A DNA stretch of 64,000 nucleotides from assembly GCA_964567665.1 (NCBI GenBank), contig CAZMNN010000002.1:1-64000 (forward strand), read 5' to 3'. Under the pieces are notes generated by a model, which had not been told where the DNA came from, did no database searches, and worked only from the letters and a program-made list of their open reading frames with translations. Positions 49,536 through 58,664 of this stretch are shown piece after piece. A program made the position numbers and the translations under genes. The stretch's first letter is position 1. Every line of letters begins with the position of its first letter. The stretch is from UBA1731 sp964567665 (GTDB lineage: Bacteria; Verrucomicrobiota; Kiritimatiellia; RFP12; UBA1067).

Positions 49536-50860
49536 CTGAACGCGGCGGAAAAAGCGGGCAGATGGCCATATTCCTCGTGCTGATCCTCGCGGGGCTTGTC
49601 ATGCTGTTCGCGCTGAACGTGGACATATTCACGTCATCGCGATCGAAGATCCGTCTGCAGAACGCCGCCGACGCAAGCGCACTCGCCCTCGCCGGCTGGC
49701 AAGGCTCCACGCTGAACCTCATTGGAGATCTGAACGTTGCGCACATGGCGGCCATATGCCAATCCAACGAATCCGCAATCGCCGGAATCGTCTCGCTCCA
49801 GCGCCGTCTCGCATTCATGGGACCGACGGCAGGATTCAAGGCGGCAAACGATATCGCGAAACTCAACGGGACAGCGATTTCTGATGACATGACGATGGCG
49901 GTCAGGCTTGTCGCCGGATTCGTTGACGACGGCTACCGCAGAATGATTGAAACAGTCCTCAGAGATGGCATCCGCGTTGGCGTGGACAATGCTGCAATAG
50001 TCAAAGCCGGATGCTCGGATCCACGTGCCGATCCTGATTTCTACGATGCAATAATGAGCCAAGACTTCCGCACCCTGTGCGTCCGGTTCGCAGGAGGCGC
50101 ACATCAGTTGCCCTCAATCCCGTCAGGTGCGCCAGACCCCGGAGAGATTCTTCTCTCCGGCATGGACAACGCCTGCTTCGGAAGCGTCGGCGTTGGCTGG
50201 GAGAGCGGCGCAGGATACGTCAACCGCATCGGCGAACTTGTCGACTTTGCGCGGAACTGCGGATGCGGACACGTCGTCACGGAAGCAGGTCTCGTCACAA
50301 ACAGAAACCTTTTCGCTTTCAGCCCATGGTGCATCTACAGTCCGGACGAATGGCGGAGGCTTCCGGACGAATTCAACTTCTCACGCTTCCCCTGGCTTAC
50401 ACCTCTTCAGGAGAGATACGACACGACAGGCGGCGGAGCCACCGTCAGAGTTGAAGGATCTGTGGCGCTCACATCGATTTCGGCGCAGACGAACGCCATC
50501 TCGGCGCTTGCGGCGGCAAAGGCGCTCGGCAGCGTGAACGGAGCGGCTGTGACCGACGTGTCGCCGCCGCTCGTGCTTCCCGCCTTCGACAAGGCAAGGC
50601 TCGTTCCGTTCGCTTTCGGAGCCGCCACCGGAAGACGGGGAATGTCAAACCTCGGCCATGTGCGTTCGCTCGCAGGTCTGCTCGGATTTAGCGGCGGCAC
50701 ATCGTCATACCTCGGATTTCTTGACGTCTACGACAGCGATGAGTTCCGCAGCGCGGCGGACAAGTGGTACTCCGACCACGGGCACACGGATGCAGACGGA
50801 TGCCGTCCCCCGCAGCACGGAGGCACGGAACGCGGAGGAGGAACGTCATATGGCATCTGA
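49532..50860 (+). CDS. TadG-like pilus assembly protein
   Basis: 442 residues; ATG 49532 overlaps the previous stop. KSGQMAIFLVLILAGLVMLFALNVDIFTSSRSKIRLQNAADASALALAG is the TadG signature (hydrophobic helix then Q.AADAAALA). Long periplasmic C-terminal region with PWCIYSPDEWRRLP and beta-rich segments, but no vWA domain with MIDAS is evident. It probably anchors or caps Flp pili. The next start overlaps its last codons. Confidence 0.7.
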   Translation: MTERGGKSGQMAIFLVLILAGLVMLFALNVDIFTSSRSKIRLQNAADASALALAGWQGSTLNLIGDLNVAHMAAICQSNESAIAGIVSLQRRLAFMGPTAGFKAANDIAKLNGTAISDDMTMAVRLVAGFVDDGYRRMIETVLRDGIRVGVDNAAIVKAGCSDPRADPDFYDAIMSQDFRTLCVRFAGGAHQLPSIPSGAPDPGEILLSGMDNACFGSVGVGWESGAGYVNRIGELVDFARNCGCGHVVTEAGLVTNRNLFAFSPWCIYSPDEWRRLPDEFNFSRFPWLTPLQERYDTTGGGATVRVEGSVALTSISAQTNAISALAAAKALGSVNGAAVTDVSPPLVLPAFDKARLVPFAFGAATGRRGMSNLGHVRSLAGLLGFSGGTSSYLGFLDVYDSDEFRSAADKWYSDHGHTDADGCRPPQHGGTERGGGTSYGI

Positions 50861-51467
50861 CGCAAGACGTTCCGGACAGGCGATGACCGAGTTTGTCGTG
50901 GCGATACTCGCCATGATGCTGATCGTCCTCGCGATGGTGGAGTTCCTGCCGGTGTTTCTCGACAACTTCAGCCTTCTGAAGGAGGTTCGCGAGGAGGCCG
51001 GAACAGCATCCATCACGGCTTCGTCCGGAATATCCGTGGCCGACAGGCAGGATGAGTTCGATGCGGACATCCCAGACCTGCTCATCGACAGGGATCTCAC
51101 ATCAGGGTACTTCTCGGAAAAGATGCGAATGCCGGCGGCAAATCTTGCCGCCCGCGAATACGCAGCCATACCGGCCATATCCGGTGCGACTGAGACATTG
51201 CGGTACTCCAATCGGGCGGGAACGGCGGAATTCGTCTCCGCACTCTCGCCGCTCTCGCCATCCGAAGCGCTTGCCCGCGCCGAAGGGACGATGGCCGGGG
51301 CGGGCTGGCAACCGCACCCGATAGAGGCGGACGATGCGCGGCTTTTCACGATCGGCGACACCTCCGCCCCTTCGGCGGTGGCAGCCGTACATGTGCAGCT
51401 CTCCACCGAAGGTGATGGCCTTACCGTGATCACGATAGCCGCGAGGGCGGCCGGTGCGTCTCTATAG
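50850..51467 (+). CDS. TadE/TadF-like pseudopilin
   Basis: 205 residues; ATG 50850 with GGAGGAGG a few bases upstream, overlapping the TadG-like gene. RRSGQAMTEFVVAILAMMLIVLAMVEFL is the second TadE/F-type leader in the locus; Glu of TEF takes the place of Glu5. The rest (FLDNFSLLKEVREEAGTASI ... VITIAARAAGASL) is alpha/beta. Two TadE-like pseudopilins are usual in Tad loci. Confidence 0.72.
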   Translation: MASDARRSGQAMTEFVVAILAMMLIVLAMVEFLPVFLDNFSLLKEVREEAGTASITASSGISVADRQDEFDADIPDLLIDRDLTSGYFSEKMRMPAANLAAREYAAIPAISGATETLRYSNRAGTAEFVSALSPLSPSEALARAEGTMAGAGWQPHPIEADDARLFTIGDTSAPSAVAAVHVQLSTEGDGLTVITIAARAAGASL

Positions 51468-51479
51468 TCAATTCAAATA

Positions 51480-51488
51480 TGGTACAAT
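51480..51488 (+). promoter_or_regulatory. extended -10 promoter of cpaB, leaderless
   Basis: TGG-TACAAT ends six bases before ATG 51495; predicted start falls on the ATG. It divides the Tad locus into two transcription units. Confidence 0.6.
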
Positions 51489-51494
51489 AACGCC

Positions 51495-52304
51495 ATGAAA
51501 CAGAAGATCGTCTTGATTGCCGCCGTAATCGCCGGACTTGTCGCCGCATTGCTGACACGTTTCTATCTGTCCGCCAAGGACGCAGAAATCGCCGACATGA
51601 AAGCTCGGTTCGAGAAACGGTTCGGAGTGATGGAGGTTCTGTGCTTCGCAGAGAACGTGCCGGGCGGCACGATACTGTCCAGAAGCCAGCTCGGCACAAG
51701 AACGGTGCCGCAGGCGGGGCTGCGCGGGCAGGCACTTACGATAGACAATCTCGGAGATGTGCTGGGGCGAAAGATACTGCTTGGACACAGCAAGGGCGAA
51801 GTGCTCTTCTGGGCCGACATCGAGGGCGGGAATCCAAGAACGGTGGGGCTTGCATCGACGATAAAGAAAGGAATGCGCGCCGTGTCGATAAACGCCGCCG
51901 GTGCGGCATCGGTGACGGGCATGGTGACGCCGAACGACCATGTTGACGTAATCGGCACGTTCACATTCCCCGATGAATCCGGCAAACGCGACCAGGCGGC
52001 GCTCGTGACCTGCACGATACTTCAGAACGTCCTGGTACTGGCGACCGGCAAGATCACAGCGAAGATGGCCGGTCGCGACAGCGACGGACCAAACGGCTCA
52101 TACTCCACCGTCACGCTGGAGGTCACTCCGCGAGAGGCGGAAATGCTTGCGTTCGCCGAGCAGATGCGCGGCAGGCTCTCGCTCTCACTGCGCAACAGGA
52201 GCGACGTATCATACGAGAAGGAACTGCCGCAGGTCGATTTCGCGAAGATCAGGTCAGAGATCGAGGAACTGAACCTCAAGCGGCAGATGAAAGTGACGAA
52301 ATAA
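51495..52304 (+). CDS. cpaB: Flp pilus assembly protein CpaB/RcpC
   Basis: 269 residues: N-terminal membrane helix (MKQKIVLIAAVIAGLVAALL), SAF domain (AENVPGGTILSRSQLGTRTVPQ, FWADIEGG) and the CpaB-type region MRAVSINAAGAASVTGMVTPNDHVDVIGT and LVTCTILQNVLVLATG. CpaB sits in the periplasm between inner-membrane platform and secretin. ATG 51495 is supported by the promoter distance. No secretin (CpaC/RcpA) gene follows. Confidence 0.88.
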   Translation: MKQKIVLIAAVIAGLVAALLTRFYLSAKDAEIADMKARFEKRFGVMEVLCFAENVPGGTILSRSQLGTRTVPQAGLRGQALTIDNLGDVLGRKILLGHSKGEVLFWADIEGGNPRTVGLASTIKKGMRAVSINAAGAASVTGMVTPNDHVDVIGTFTFPDESGKRDQAALVTCTILQNVLVLATGKITAKMAGRDSDGPNGSYSTVTLEVTPREAEMLAFAEQMRGRLSLSLRNRSDVSYEKELPQVDFAKIRSEIEELNLKRQMKVTK

Positions 52305-52314
52305 CGCACACGCC

Positions 52315-54048
52315 ATGACGCTCACACTCACCAGATCCGGAGAGCAGCGCCCGATAACGGAGACGCTTGCCGACGGTGCATACATCGTCGGGCGCGGAAG
52401 CGCGTCCAAGATACGGCTTCCGTACGCCGACGTGTCGGAGCGGCATGCCCTTGTCGTCGTACGCAACGGACAGGCGTCGATCGAAGACCTCAAAAGCGCA
52501 AACGGAACGTACGTAAACGGCAGACCGATCGACGCAATCGTGGCGCTTTCGGACGACTCGATCGTGCAGATCGGGAACACGCTGATGCGCATATCGCGAA
52601 ACGATACTGAAGCGCAAACGGAGACGACGTCCGAAACGATACCCGTCCAGCAGTCCGGCAATCCTGCATCCGCCCACGCAAATCCTACGGCTGCATCCAG
52701 TCAATCCGGAAGCACAGCGGAACCGAATGTAGACAAGACGGCGCAGCCATCCGCACCCAAGCAGGATCCTTTCGCGAATCTCCGACGCAAGGTGCGCGAA
52801 CAGATACAAAAGGAACTGATCGCAAGGATGGATCTCAAGCGGCTTACGGCATCCGGAATCGACCGCGACGGACTTGAGCGCCAGGCCCGCGACAAGATTG
52901 CGGAGATAGTCGCCGAGGTCGAGAAGAGCGGAAAGCTGCCGCGTTCAATAGATCCCGAACGGATAAAGAAGGAGGTGTTCGACGAGGCTCTGCGGTTGGG
53001 TCCGCTGGAAGACCTGCTCGCCGATGAAGCCGTGACGGAAATCATGGTCAACGGTCCGCATCAGGTTTATGTCGAGCGCGGCGGACGGCTTCAGCTCACG
53101 GATCTCCAGTTCTCCGATGACGCAAGCGTGCTTGCAATCATCGAGCGCATAGTGGCGCCGCTTGGAAGGCGGATAGACGAATCTCAGCCGTATGTTGACG
53201 CAAGACTGAGCGACGGGTCCCGCGTGAACGCAATCATTCCGCCGCTTTCGCTTTCAGGCCCGTCCATCACAATCCGCAAGTTCGCCAAGAAGAAGCTCAC
53301 GGTTCAGGACTTCATACGCTACGGCACATGGAACGCCAACGCCGCCACGTTCATGGACGTGTGCGTCAAGTTGAGGAAGAACATCGTTGTGGCCGGCGGC
53401 ACCGGCTCCGGAAAGACCACCCTGCTGAACCTGCTTTCGTCTTTCATCCCTGAGACGGAGCGCATCGTGACCGTCGAGGATGCCGCCGAACTGAAGCTCG
53501 CCCAGCCGCACGTTGTGCGTCTTGAGGCGCGTCCGCCGAACGTCGAGGGCAAAGGTGCGGTGACAATACGCGATCTCGTGAAGAACTGCCTGCGAATGCG
53601 TCCAGACCGCATCATCGTAGGCGAATGTCGCGGAGGCGAGGCGCTCGATATGCTGCAGGCGATGAACACCGGACACGACGGTTCGCTCACGACGGTTCAC
53701 GCAAACTCGCCACGCGATGTCGTGTCGAGACTTGAGACGATGGTGCTCATGAGCGGCATGGAGCTGCCCTCCCGCGCAATCCGCGAACAGATCGCCAGCG
53801 CAATAGACATAATCGTGCACGAATCGCGTCTCGCCGACGGCTCGCGCAAGGTGACGGCGATAACGGAGGTGACGGGGCTTGAAGGGCAGCAGATAGTGAT
53901 GCAGGATCTCTTCACGTTCCGGCAGACCGGCATCGACGCAAACGGCAAGATATTGGGAGAGTTCAGACCCACCGGCGCCATGCCGACATTCTTCGACACA
54001 CTCAAGTCCAGAGGCATAGCCTTAAGCCCGGAGATATTCCAGCCGTGA
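52315..54048 (+). CDS. cpaF: CpaF/TadA secretion ATPase with an N-terminal FHA domain
   Basis: 577 residues. Residues ~20-98 are an FHA domain (YIVGRGSASKIRL, SERHALV, SANGTYVNG), which binds phosphothreonine. After a Ser/Thr/Pro-rich linker comes the CpaF ATPase: all-alpha RLGPLEDLLADEAVTEIMVNG, SLSGPSITIRKFAKK, Walker A GGTGSGKTT near residue 360, TVEDAAELKL, Walker B/His-box MRPDRIIVGECRGGEALDMLQAMNTGHDGSLTTVHANS. It powers Flp pilus extension. FHA fusion suggests control by Ser/Thr phosphorylation. It lies ten bases after cpaB. Confidence 0.92.
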   Translation: MTLTLTRSGEQRPITETLADGAYIVGRGSASKIRLPYADVSERHALVVVRNGQASIEDLKSANGTYVNGRPIDAIVALSDDSIVQIGNTLMRISRNDTEAQTETTSETIPVQQSGNPASAHANPTAASSQSGSTAEPNVDKTAQPSAPKQDPFANLRRKVREQIQKELIARMDLKRLTASGIDRDGLERQARDKIAEIVAEVEKSGKLPRSIDPERIKKEVFDEALRLGPLEDLLADEAVTEIMVNGPHQVYVERGGRLQLTDLQFSDDASVLAIIERIVAPLGRRIDESQPYVDARLSDGSRVNAIIPPLSLSGPSITIRKFAKKKLTVQDFIRYGTWNANAATFMDVCVKLRKNIVVAGGTGSGKTTLLNLLSSFIPETERIVTVEDAAELKLAQPHVVRLEARPPNVEGKGAVTIRDLVKNCLRMRPDRIIVGECRGGEALDMLQAMNTGHDGSLTTVHANSPRDVVSRLETMVLMSGMELPSRAIREQIASAIDIIVHESRLADGSRKVTAITEVTGLEGQQIVMQDLFTFRQTGIDANGKILGEFRPTGAMPTFFDTLKSRGIALSPEIFQP

Positions 54049-54722
54049 TGTTGGAACTTGCAATAATATTCACAGGTGCGCTGTGCGTTGGCGGAATGGC
54101 GGCTTTCGTCCTGATGAGGATGGAAATAGACGCAGGGCGGCGCGGGAAGACCGCCTACGCCAAGTGGCTGAACGCCCGATACGTGCGGAAGTTCGATGAA
54201 CAGCTCCCCGATGCGCTTGGAACGATGTCGAACGCACTTCGCGCCGGATTCTCGATATCACAGGCATTTGAATCCGTAGCGGAATCCGACATGCATCCCA
54301 TTGCGGACGAATTCGCGCTTTTCCTTCAGCAGATGCGCGTGGGCATGAGCTTTGACGATGCGCTCGCTTCCATAGAGAAGCGCATTGCATCCGACGATCT
54401 TGCGCTTGTCGTCACCTCCATCGACATCGCCCGCCGGACGGGCGGCAACCTCACGGAGATTTTCGACAGCATATCGAACACCATACGCGGACGCATGAGA
54501 ATCGAGCGCAAGGTCAGGACGCTTACGGCACAGGGTCGTCTTCAGGGGCTTGTCGTCTCGCTCATGCCGGTAGCCCTCTGCGTGATAATGACGATGATGA
54601 AACCCGGCCTCATGATTCCGTTTCTGACGTCATTAAGCGGAATCGTCTGTCTGCTGGTCGCCTCGGCGCTCGTGCTTGCGGGATGGCTCGTCATCCGCAG
54701 AATCGTGACGATCAAGGTATGA
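54048..54722 (+). CDS. tadB: TadB-like inner-membrane platform protein
   Basis: 224 residues from ATG 54048 (TGATG overlap with cpaF; GTG 54045 is the alternative). T2SSF domain with QLPDALGTMSNALRAGFSISQAFESVA and IARRTGGNLTEIFDSISNTIRGR, N-terminal helix and two C-terminal helices. Shorter than usual TadB (~300). TadC, normally next, is absent; dnaE follows convergently. The platform gene set is thus incomplete here or its rest lies elsewhere. Confidence 0.82.
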   Translation: MLELAIIFTGALCVGGMAAFVLMRMEIDAGRRGKTAYAKWLNARYVRKFDEQLPDALGTMSNALRAGFSISQAFESVAESDMHPIADEFALFLQQMRVGMSFDDALASIEKRIASDDLALVVTSIDIARRTGGNLTEIFDSISNTIRGRMRIERKVRTLTAQGRLQGLVVSLMPVALCVIMTMMKPGLMIPFLTSLSGIVCLLVASALVLAGWLVIRRIVTIKV

Positions 54723-54754
54723 CGGTATAACGGCGATGCTGCGCTGAGACGCCC

Positions 54755-57700
54755 CTATCTCGCCCAGCGTCTGGGCTGCTGCGGCTCGGCGAAGATGTCC
54801 GGTTTAACGTCGAGTCCCCATTTGCATCCAACCGCCAACTTTCCGAGTTCCGACAGTAACGTCTCCGACGGCATTACGCCACCATCAAGTTCGATCGCCA
54901 CCGTCGTCCCGTTTGCATACTTGAGGTTTATCCTCAACGGGAGCGCACCCGGATGCGATGCAAACATCGCCGCCATGTCTTCGACCTTGGCGGAAAGATC
55001 CGGGTCGTCATACCGCAATTCAACATACATGTGATTTGAGAATGCAGCCATACCGTCGGCAAGCCTGTACGCCTCACGCACGAGGAACTGCAGACCCTCC
55101 TCCTCTTCATGCGTGTTGCGGTCTGTCCTGTGCACGAGTTCGCCGCACACAAGCACAGGCGTCTCCACCGCGCCAGGCAGCCAATCCTTCATCTTGTCGT
55201 AGACGGCCGCAAAAGCCAAGGCCTCCATTTCGCTGTGGCTGTCGTCGATCACAAGTATCGCCCATGGCTTCGGCTCGCCTTCTGGGCCCTTTGGCTTCGA
55301 CATCCGCACCTGACACGACTTGAGAAGTCCGCCCAGCCTAACAGGCATCTTCACCTGACGTTCCGCCTTGACCTCGGACATCATCGGGACATGGGGCGGC
55401 GAAGCGATGGAGAACGTAGACAGACCTCCCAGCAGACGTTCATACGCCCCCAGCGGATGCCCCGTGAGATACATTCCAAGGAGTTCGCGCTCAAGCCGGA
55501 AATCCTCGGCCGCCGGCCATTTCGGGCAGTCGGAGAGATCGTCATCCGACACAACGGTGTCTACGCTTGAATCAAGCACATCGAAGAAGCTTCCCTGGGC
55601 GCTACCCTTCTCCTTCGCAAGTTCGGCGGCACGTCGCAAGGCGAACTCCGCGTTGCAGAAATACCGGGCGCGATGGAAGGAAGAATCCGCATTCGAGAAC
55701 GAATCGAACGCACCGCATCTCGCAAGGTTCTCAAGTACGCGGCGATTCACCGCCGCAGGAAGCTTTCGCCCGTCCGGCCCGGTCGCCTGCCCTCCAAGTC
55801 TGATGCAGAAATCCATGAACCCCTTGTAAGGCCCGTTCTTCTCGCGCTCTGCGACGATTGAATCCGCCGCAGACGCGCCAACGCCCTTTATGCCGGCAAG
55901 ACCGTACCGTATAGCCTTCTCACCCTTGACCGGCGTGAAACGCGAGAAGCTGTCGTTCACGTCGGGCGGGCGCACCTCAAGCCCCATGGCGGCGGCTTCG
56001 GCGACAAATCCGGGGAGCTTATCGAAGTTGCCGATTTCGGACGATATCTGTGCGCACATGAACTCCGCAGGATAGTGCGCCTTAAGGTAGCCCGTCTGGT
56101 ACGCGACCCAGGCGTAGCAAACCGCGTGCGATTTGTTGAATGCGTACGAGGCGAATTTCTCCCAGTCGGACCATATCTTCTCGATAAGCTCCTTTGCGGT
56201 CTTTTCGTCCTTCCACTTGTCCACCCGGAAGTCCTTGTTCTCAAGGCATCCCTTGATGAACTTCGCCTTAAGCTCGTTCATTATGTCCATGAGCTTCTTG
56301 CCCATGGCCTTGCGGAGCTTGTCGGATTCACCGCGTGTGAACCCGGCGAGACGGCGCGAAAGAAGCATCACCTGCTCCTGATAGACGGTGACGCCGTACG
56401 TGTCCTTCAGGTACATCTCCATCAGCGGATGGTCGTACGTTATCGGCTCACGCCCCTGCTTGCGGTTTACGAACGAAGGAATGTAGTCCATCGGGCCAGG
56501 ACGGTACAGGGCGTTCATGGCCACAAGATCCGTGAGGCGTTCGGGCTGGAGGGCGATGAGCCACTTCTTCATGCCGTCGGATTCAAACTGGAACAGTCCG
56601 GTGGTCTCACCGCGCCCAAACAGCTCGTAGGTCTCCTTGTCGTCGTCCGGTATCTTGTCGGTGTCGATGTCGATTCCGTGAAACTGCCTTACCAGTGCGA
56701 CGCATTCCTTCTCGACGGTTAGCGTCTTAAGTCCGAGAAAGTCCATCTTGAGGAGTCCGACCGGCTCCACATAATGGCCGTCATACTGCGTGGTCAGCAG
56801 ATTTTCGTTCTCCGTCGGCATGACGGGGAGCGTATCTATGAGCGGATCGCGCGAGATGATTACACCGCAGGCATGGACGCCCGGCTGACGGATGGAGCCG
56901 TCAAGCCGAACGGCACGTTCCATGAGCGTCTTCACGGTGCCTTCGTTGCCGGGCGCGATTACGTCTTTTATGGGCTGGCCATCAAGCGCCGCCTGCAGAT
57001 TAGGACCTTCCGGGAACTTCCATTCGCCTGTCTTCTTATCCCTTCCGAGAGCCTTCTTGAATGTGATCTTCGGCGTGTCCGGAACGAGCGCCGCCAGTTT
57101 GTTCGTGTCGGCAAGGGGATATTCCATCACCCGTCCGACGTCCTTGATTGCGCTTTTCGGCGCCATCTGGCCGAACGTCACGATGTGCGCGACATGATCC
57201 TGTCCGTACTTCTGCGTCACGTACTCAAGCACCTTGCCGCGCCCGGCATCGTCGAAGTCCACATCTATATCAGGCATGGAGATGCGGTCAGGGTTGAGGA
57301 AGCGTTCGAACAGCAGGTCAAACTTCAGCGGATCGACGTTCGTGATGCCAAGCGCGTACGCTACGGCCGCACCGGCGGCAGATCCGCGCCCCGGACCGAC
57401 CCACACGCCCATTTTGCGGGCTGCGTCGATGTAGTCATGGACTATGAGGAAGTAACCAGGGAATCCCATCGTGCGAATCGTGTCCAGCTCGAACTGCACA
57501 CGTTCGACCGTATCCTTTGGAAGAGGATCGCCCCATCTGCGCTTCGCGCCGGCCCACACGATGTCCGCGAGATACTCGGCCTCGAACTGTATGCGGATGG
57601 CCTTGTCATATCCGCCGAACTTCTCCACACGCCCTTTCGGGTACATCCCGGTCAACGTCTTTTCGTCGTACTTCTCCCTAAAACCCTCCTCCGTGCCGAA

Positions 57701-58663
57701 CGAGGCGGGTATGTCGAACTTCGGCATGATGGCATCCGAATCGAGACGGTAGCTCTCGATGCGTTCGGCCACCTCAAGCGTATTGCGCAGAAACTCAGGG
57801 TTCTCCGGAAAGACCTTCGCCATCTCCTCAAGCGGCTTGAACCATTCCTCGCCCGTGTAGACGAGCCGCCCCTTCTTCGTTGATGCGTCGTCATCGTCGA
57901 TTCTTGGCGGATCGCTCATCTTCTTGCCGGTCGAGAGGGCGAGCAACACATCATGAGAGTCATTGTCCTCCGCATCGAGAAAGTGGACGTCGTTCGTCGC
58001 AATGACGCGAATGCCCAACTTCCTTGAAAGCTCGATGACGCCTTTCGTCACCATGCGCTGACGGTACCACACGCCATTCGGTGCGCCGTTCATCTCCGGA
58101 TGCACCTTCGACCGGTGCTCCATCACCTCAAGCGAGAAATCGTCGCCGAACAGATCCTTGTACCAGCCCGCAATCCTCTCCGCCTCGTCCATGCGCCCGT
58201 CGATTATCGCACGGGCGACCTCCCCGGCAATGCACGCCGACGAGCAGTGCAGCCCTTCGTGGTACTTTTCAAGCAGGGCATGGTCGATGCGTGGCTTGTA
58301 GTAGAAGCCGTGGATGTGCGCCTCCGACATGAGACGCACAAGATTGTGGTAGCCGACTAGGTTCTTTGCGTGGAGGCAGAGATGGAACTTCTTCTCCGTC
58401 CTGTCCCGCTCAAGGTGATTCCGGTTGGTGACGTACGCCTCGCAACCAAGAATAGGCTTGATGGGCGGCAGCCCCTCGAACCCCTTCTTCTTGGAGTTGC
58501 AGGCATCATAGAACGCCTTGAGGGCGAAAAGGTTGCCGTGATCCGTGACTGCAAGGGCAGGCATTCCCCACCTGCGGGCCTTTTCCACAAGCGGGTTTAT
58601 CTGGCACTGCCCATCCAGCAGGGAATATGTTGTATGCAGATGAAGATGGACGAAATCGCTCAC
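54755..58663 (-). CDS. dnaE: DNA polymerase III alpha subunit
   Basis: 1302 residues, longer than E. coli DnaE (1160). GTG 58663 is the start, two bases after the leuS stop. N-terminal PHP domain keeps HLHLHTTYSLLDGQ and VTDHGN metal ligands; the palm has GPGRGSAAGA and the catalytic PDIDVDFDD near residue 465; fingers, helix-hairpin-helix (LAGIKGVGASAADSI) and a C-terminal OB-like region (KMPVRLGGLLKSCQVRMS) follow. It is the replicative polymerase. The intact PHP histidines suggest possible proofreading activity. Coupled to leuS in one minus-strand unit. Confidence 0.96.
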   Translation of the reverse strand: MSDFVHLHLHTTYSLLDGQCQINPLVEKARRWGMPALAVTDHGNLFALKAFYDACNSKKKGFEGLPPIKPILGCEAYVTNRNHLERDRTEKKFHLCLHAKNLVGYHNLVRLMSEAHIHGFYYKPRIDHALLEKYHEGLHCSSACIAGEVARAIIDGRMDEAERIAGWYKDLFGDDFSLEVMEHRSKVHPEMNGAPNGVWYRQRMVTKGVIELSRKLGIRVIATNDVHFLDAEDNDSHDVLLALSTGKKMSDPPRIDDDDASTKKGRLVYTGEEWFKPLEEMAKVFPENPEFLRNTLEVAERIESYRLDSDAIMPKFDIPASFGTEEGFREKYDEKTLTGMYPKGRVEKFGGYDKAIRIQFEAEYLADIVWAGAKRRWGDPLPKDTVERVQFELDTIRTMGFPGYFLIVHDYIDAARKMGVWVGPGRGSAAGAAVAYALGITNVDPLKFDLLFERFLNPDRISMPDIDVDFDDAGRGKVLEYVTQKYGQDHVAHIVTFGQMAPKSAIKDVGRVMEYPLADTNKLAALVPDTPKITFKKALGRDKKTGEWKFPEGPNLQAALDGQPIKDVIAPGNEGTVKTLMERAVRLDGSIRQPGVHACGVIISRDPLIDTLPVMPTENENLLTTQYDGHYVEPVGLLKMDFLGLKTLTVEKECVALVRQFHGIDIDTDKIPDDDKETYELFGRGETTGLFQFESDGMKKWLIALQPERLTDLVAMNALYRPGPMDYIPSFVNRKQGREPITYDHPLMEMYLKDTYGVTVYQEQVMLLSRRLAGFTRGESDKLRKAMGKKLMDIMNELKAKFIKGCLENKDFRVDKWKDEKTAKELIEKIWSDWEKFASYAFNKSHAVCYAWVAYQTGYLKAHYPAEFMCAQISSEIGNFDKLPGFVAEAAAMGLEVRPPDVNDSFSRFTPVKGEKAIRYGLAGIKGVGASAADSIVAEREKNGPYKGFMDFCIRLGGQATGPDGRKLPAAVNRRVLENLARCGAFDSFSNADSSFHRARYFCNAEFALRRAAELAKEKGSAQGSFFDVLDSSVDTVVSDDDLSDCPKWPAAEDFRLERELLGMYLTGHPLGAYERLLGGLSTFSIASPPHVPMMSEVKAERQVKMPVRLGGLLKSCQVRMSKPKGPEGEPKPWAILVIDDSHSEMEALAFAAVYDKMKDWLPGAVETPVLVCGELVHRTDRNTHEEEEGLQFLVREAYRLADGMAAFSNHMYVELRYDDPDLSAKVEDMAAMFASHPGALPLRINLKYANGTTVAIELDGGVMPSETLLSELGKLAVGCKWGLDVKPDIFAEPQQPRRWAR

Positions 58664-58664
58664 G

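Noticed and set aside
56774..57883. 369-codon plus-strand frame
   Set aside because: Mirror of dnaE coding sequence, composition driven by GC-rich third positions.
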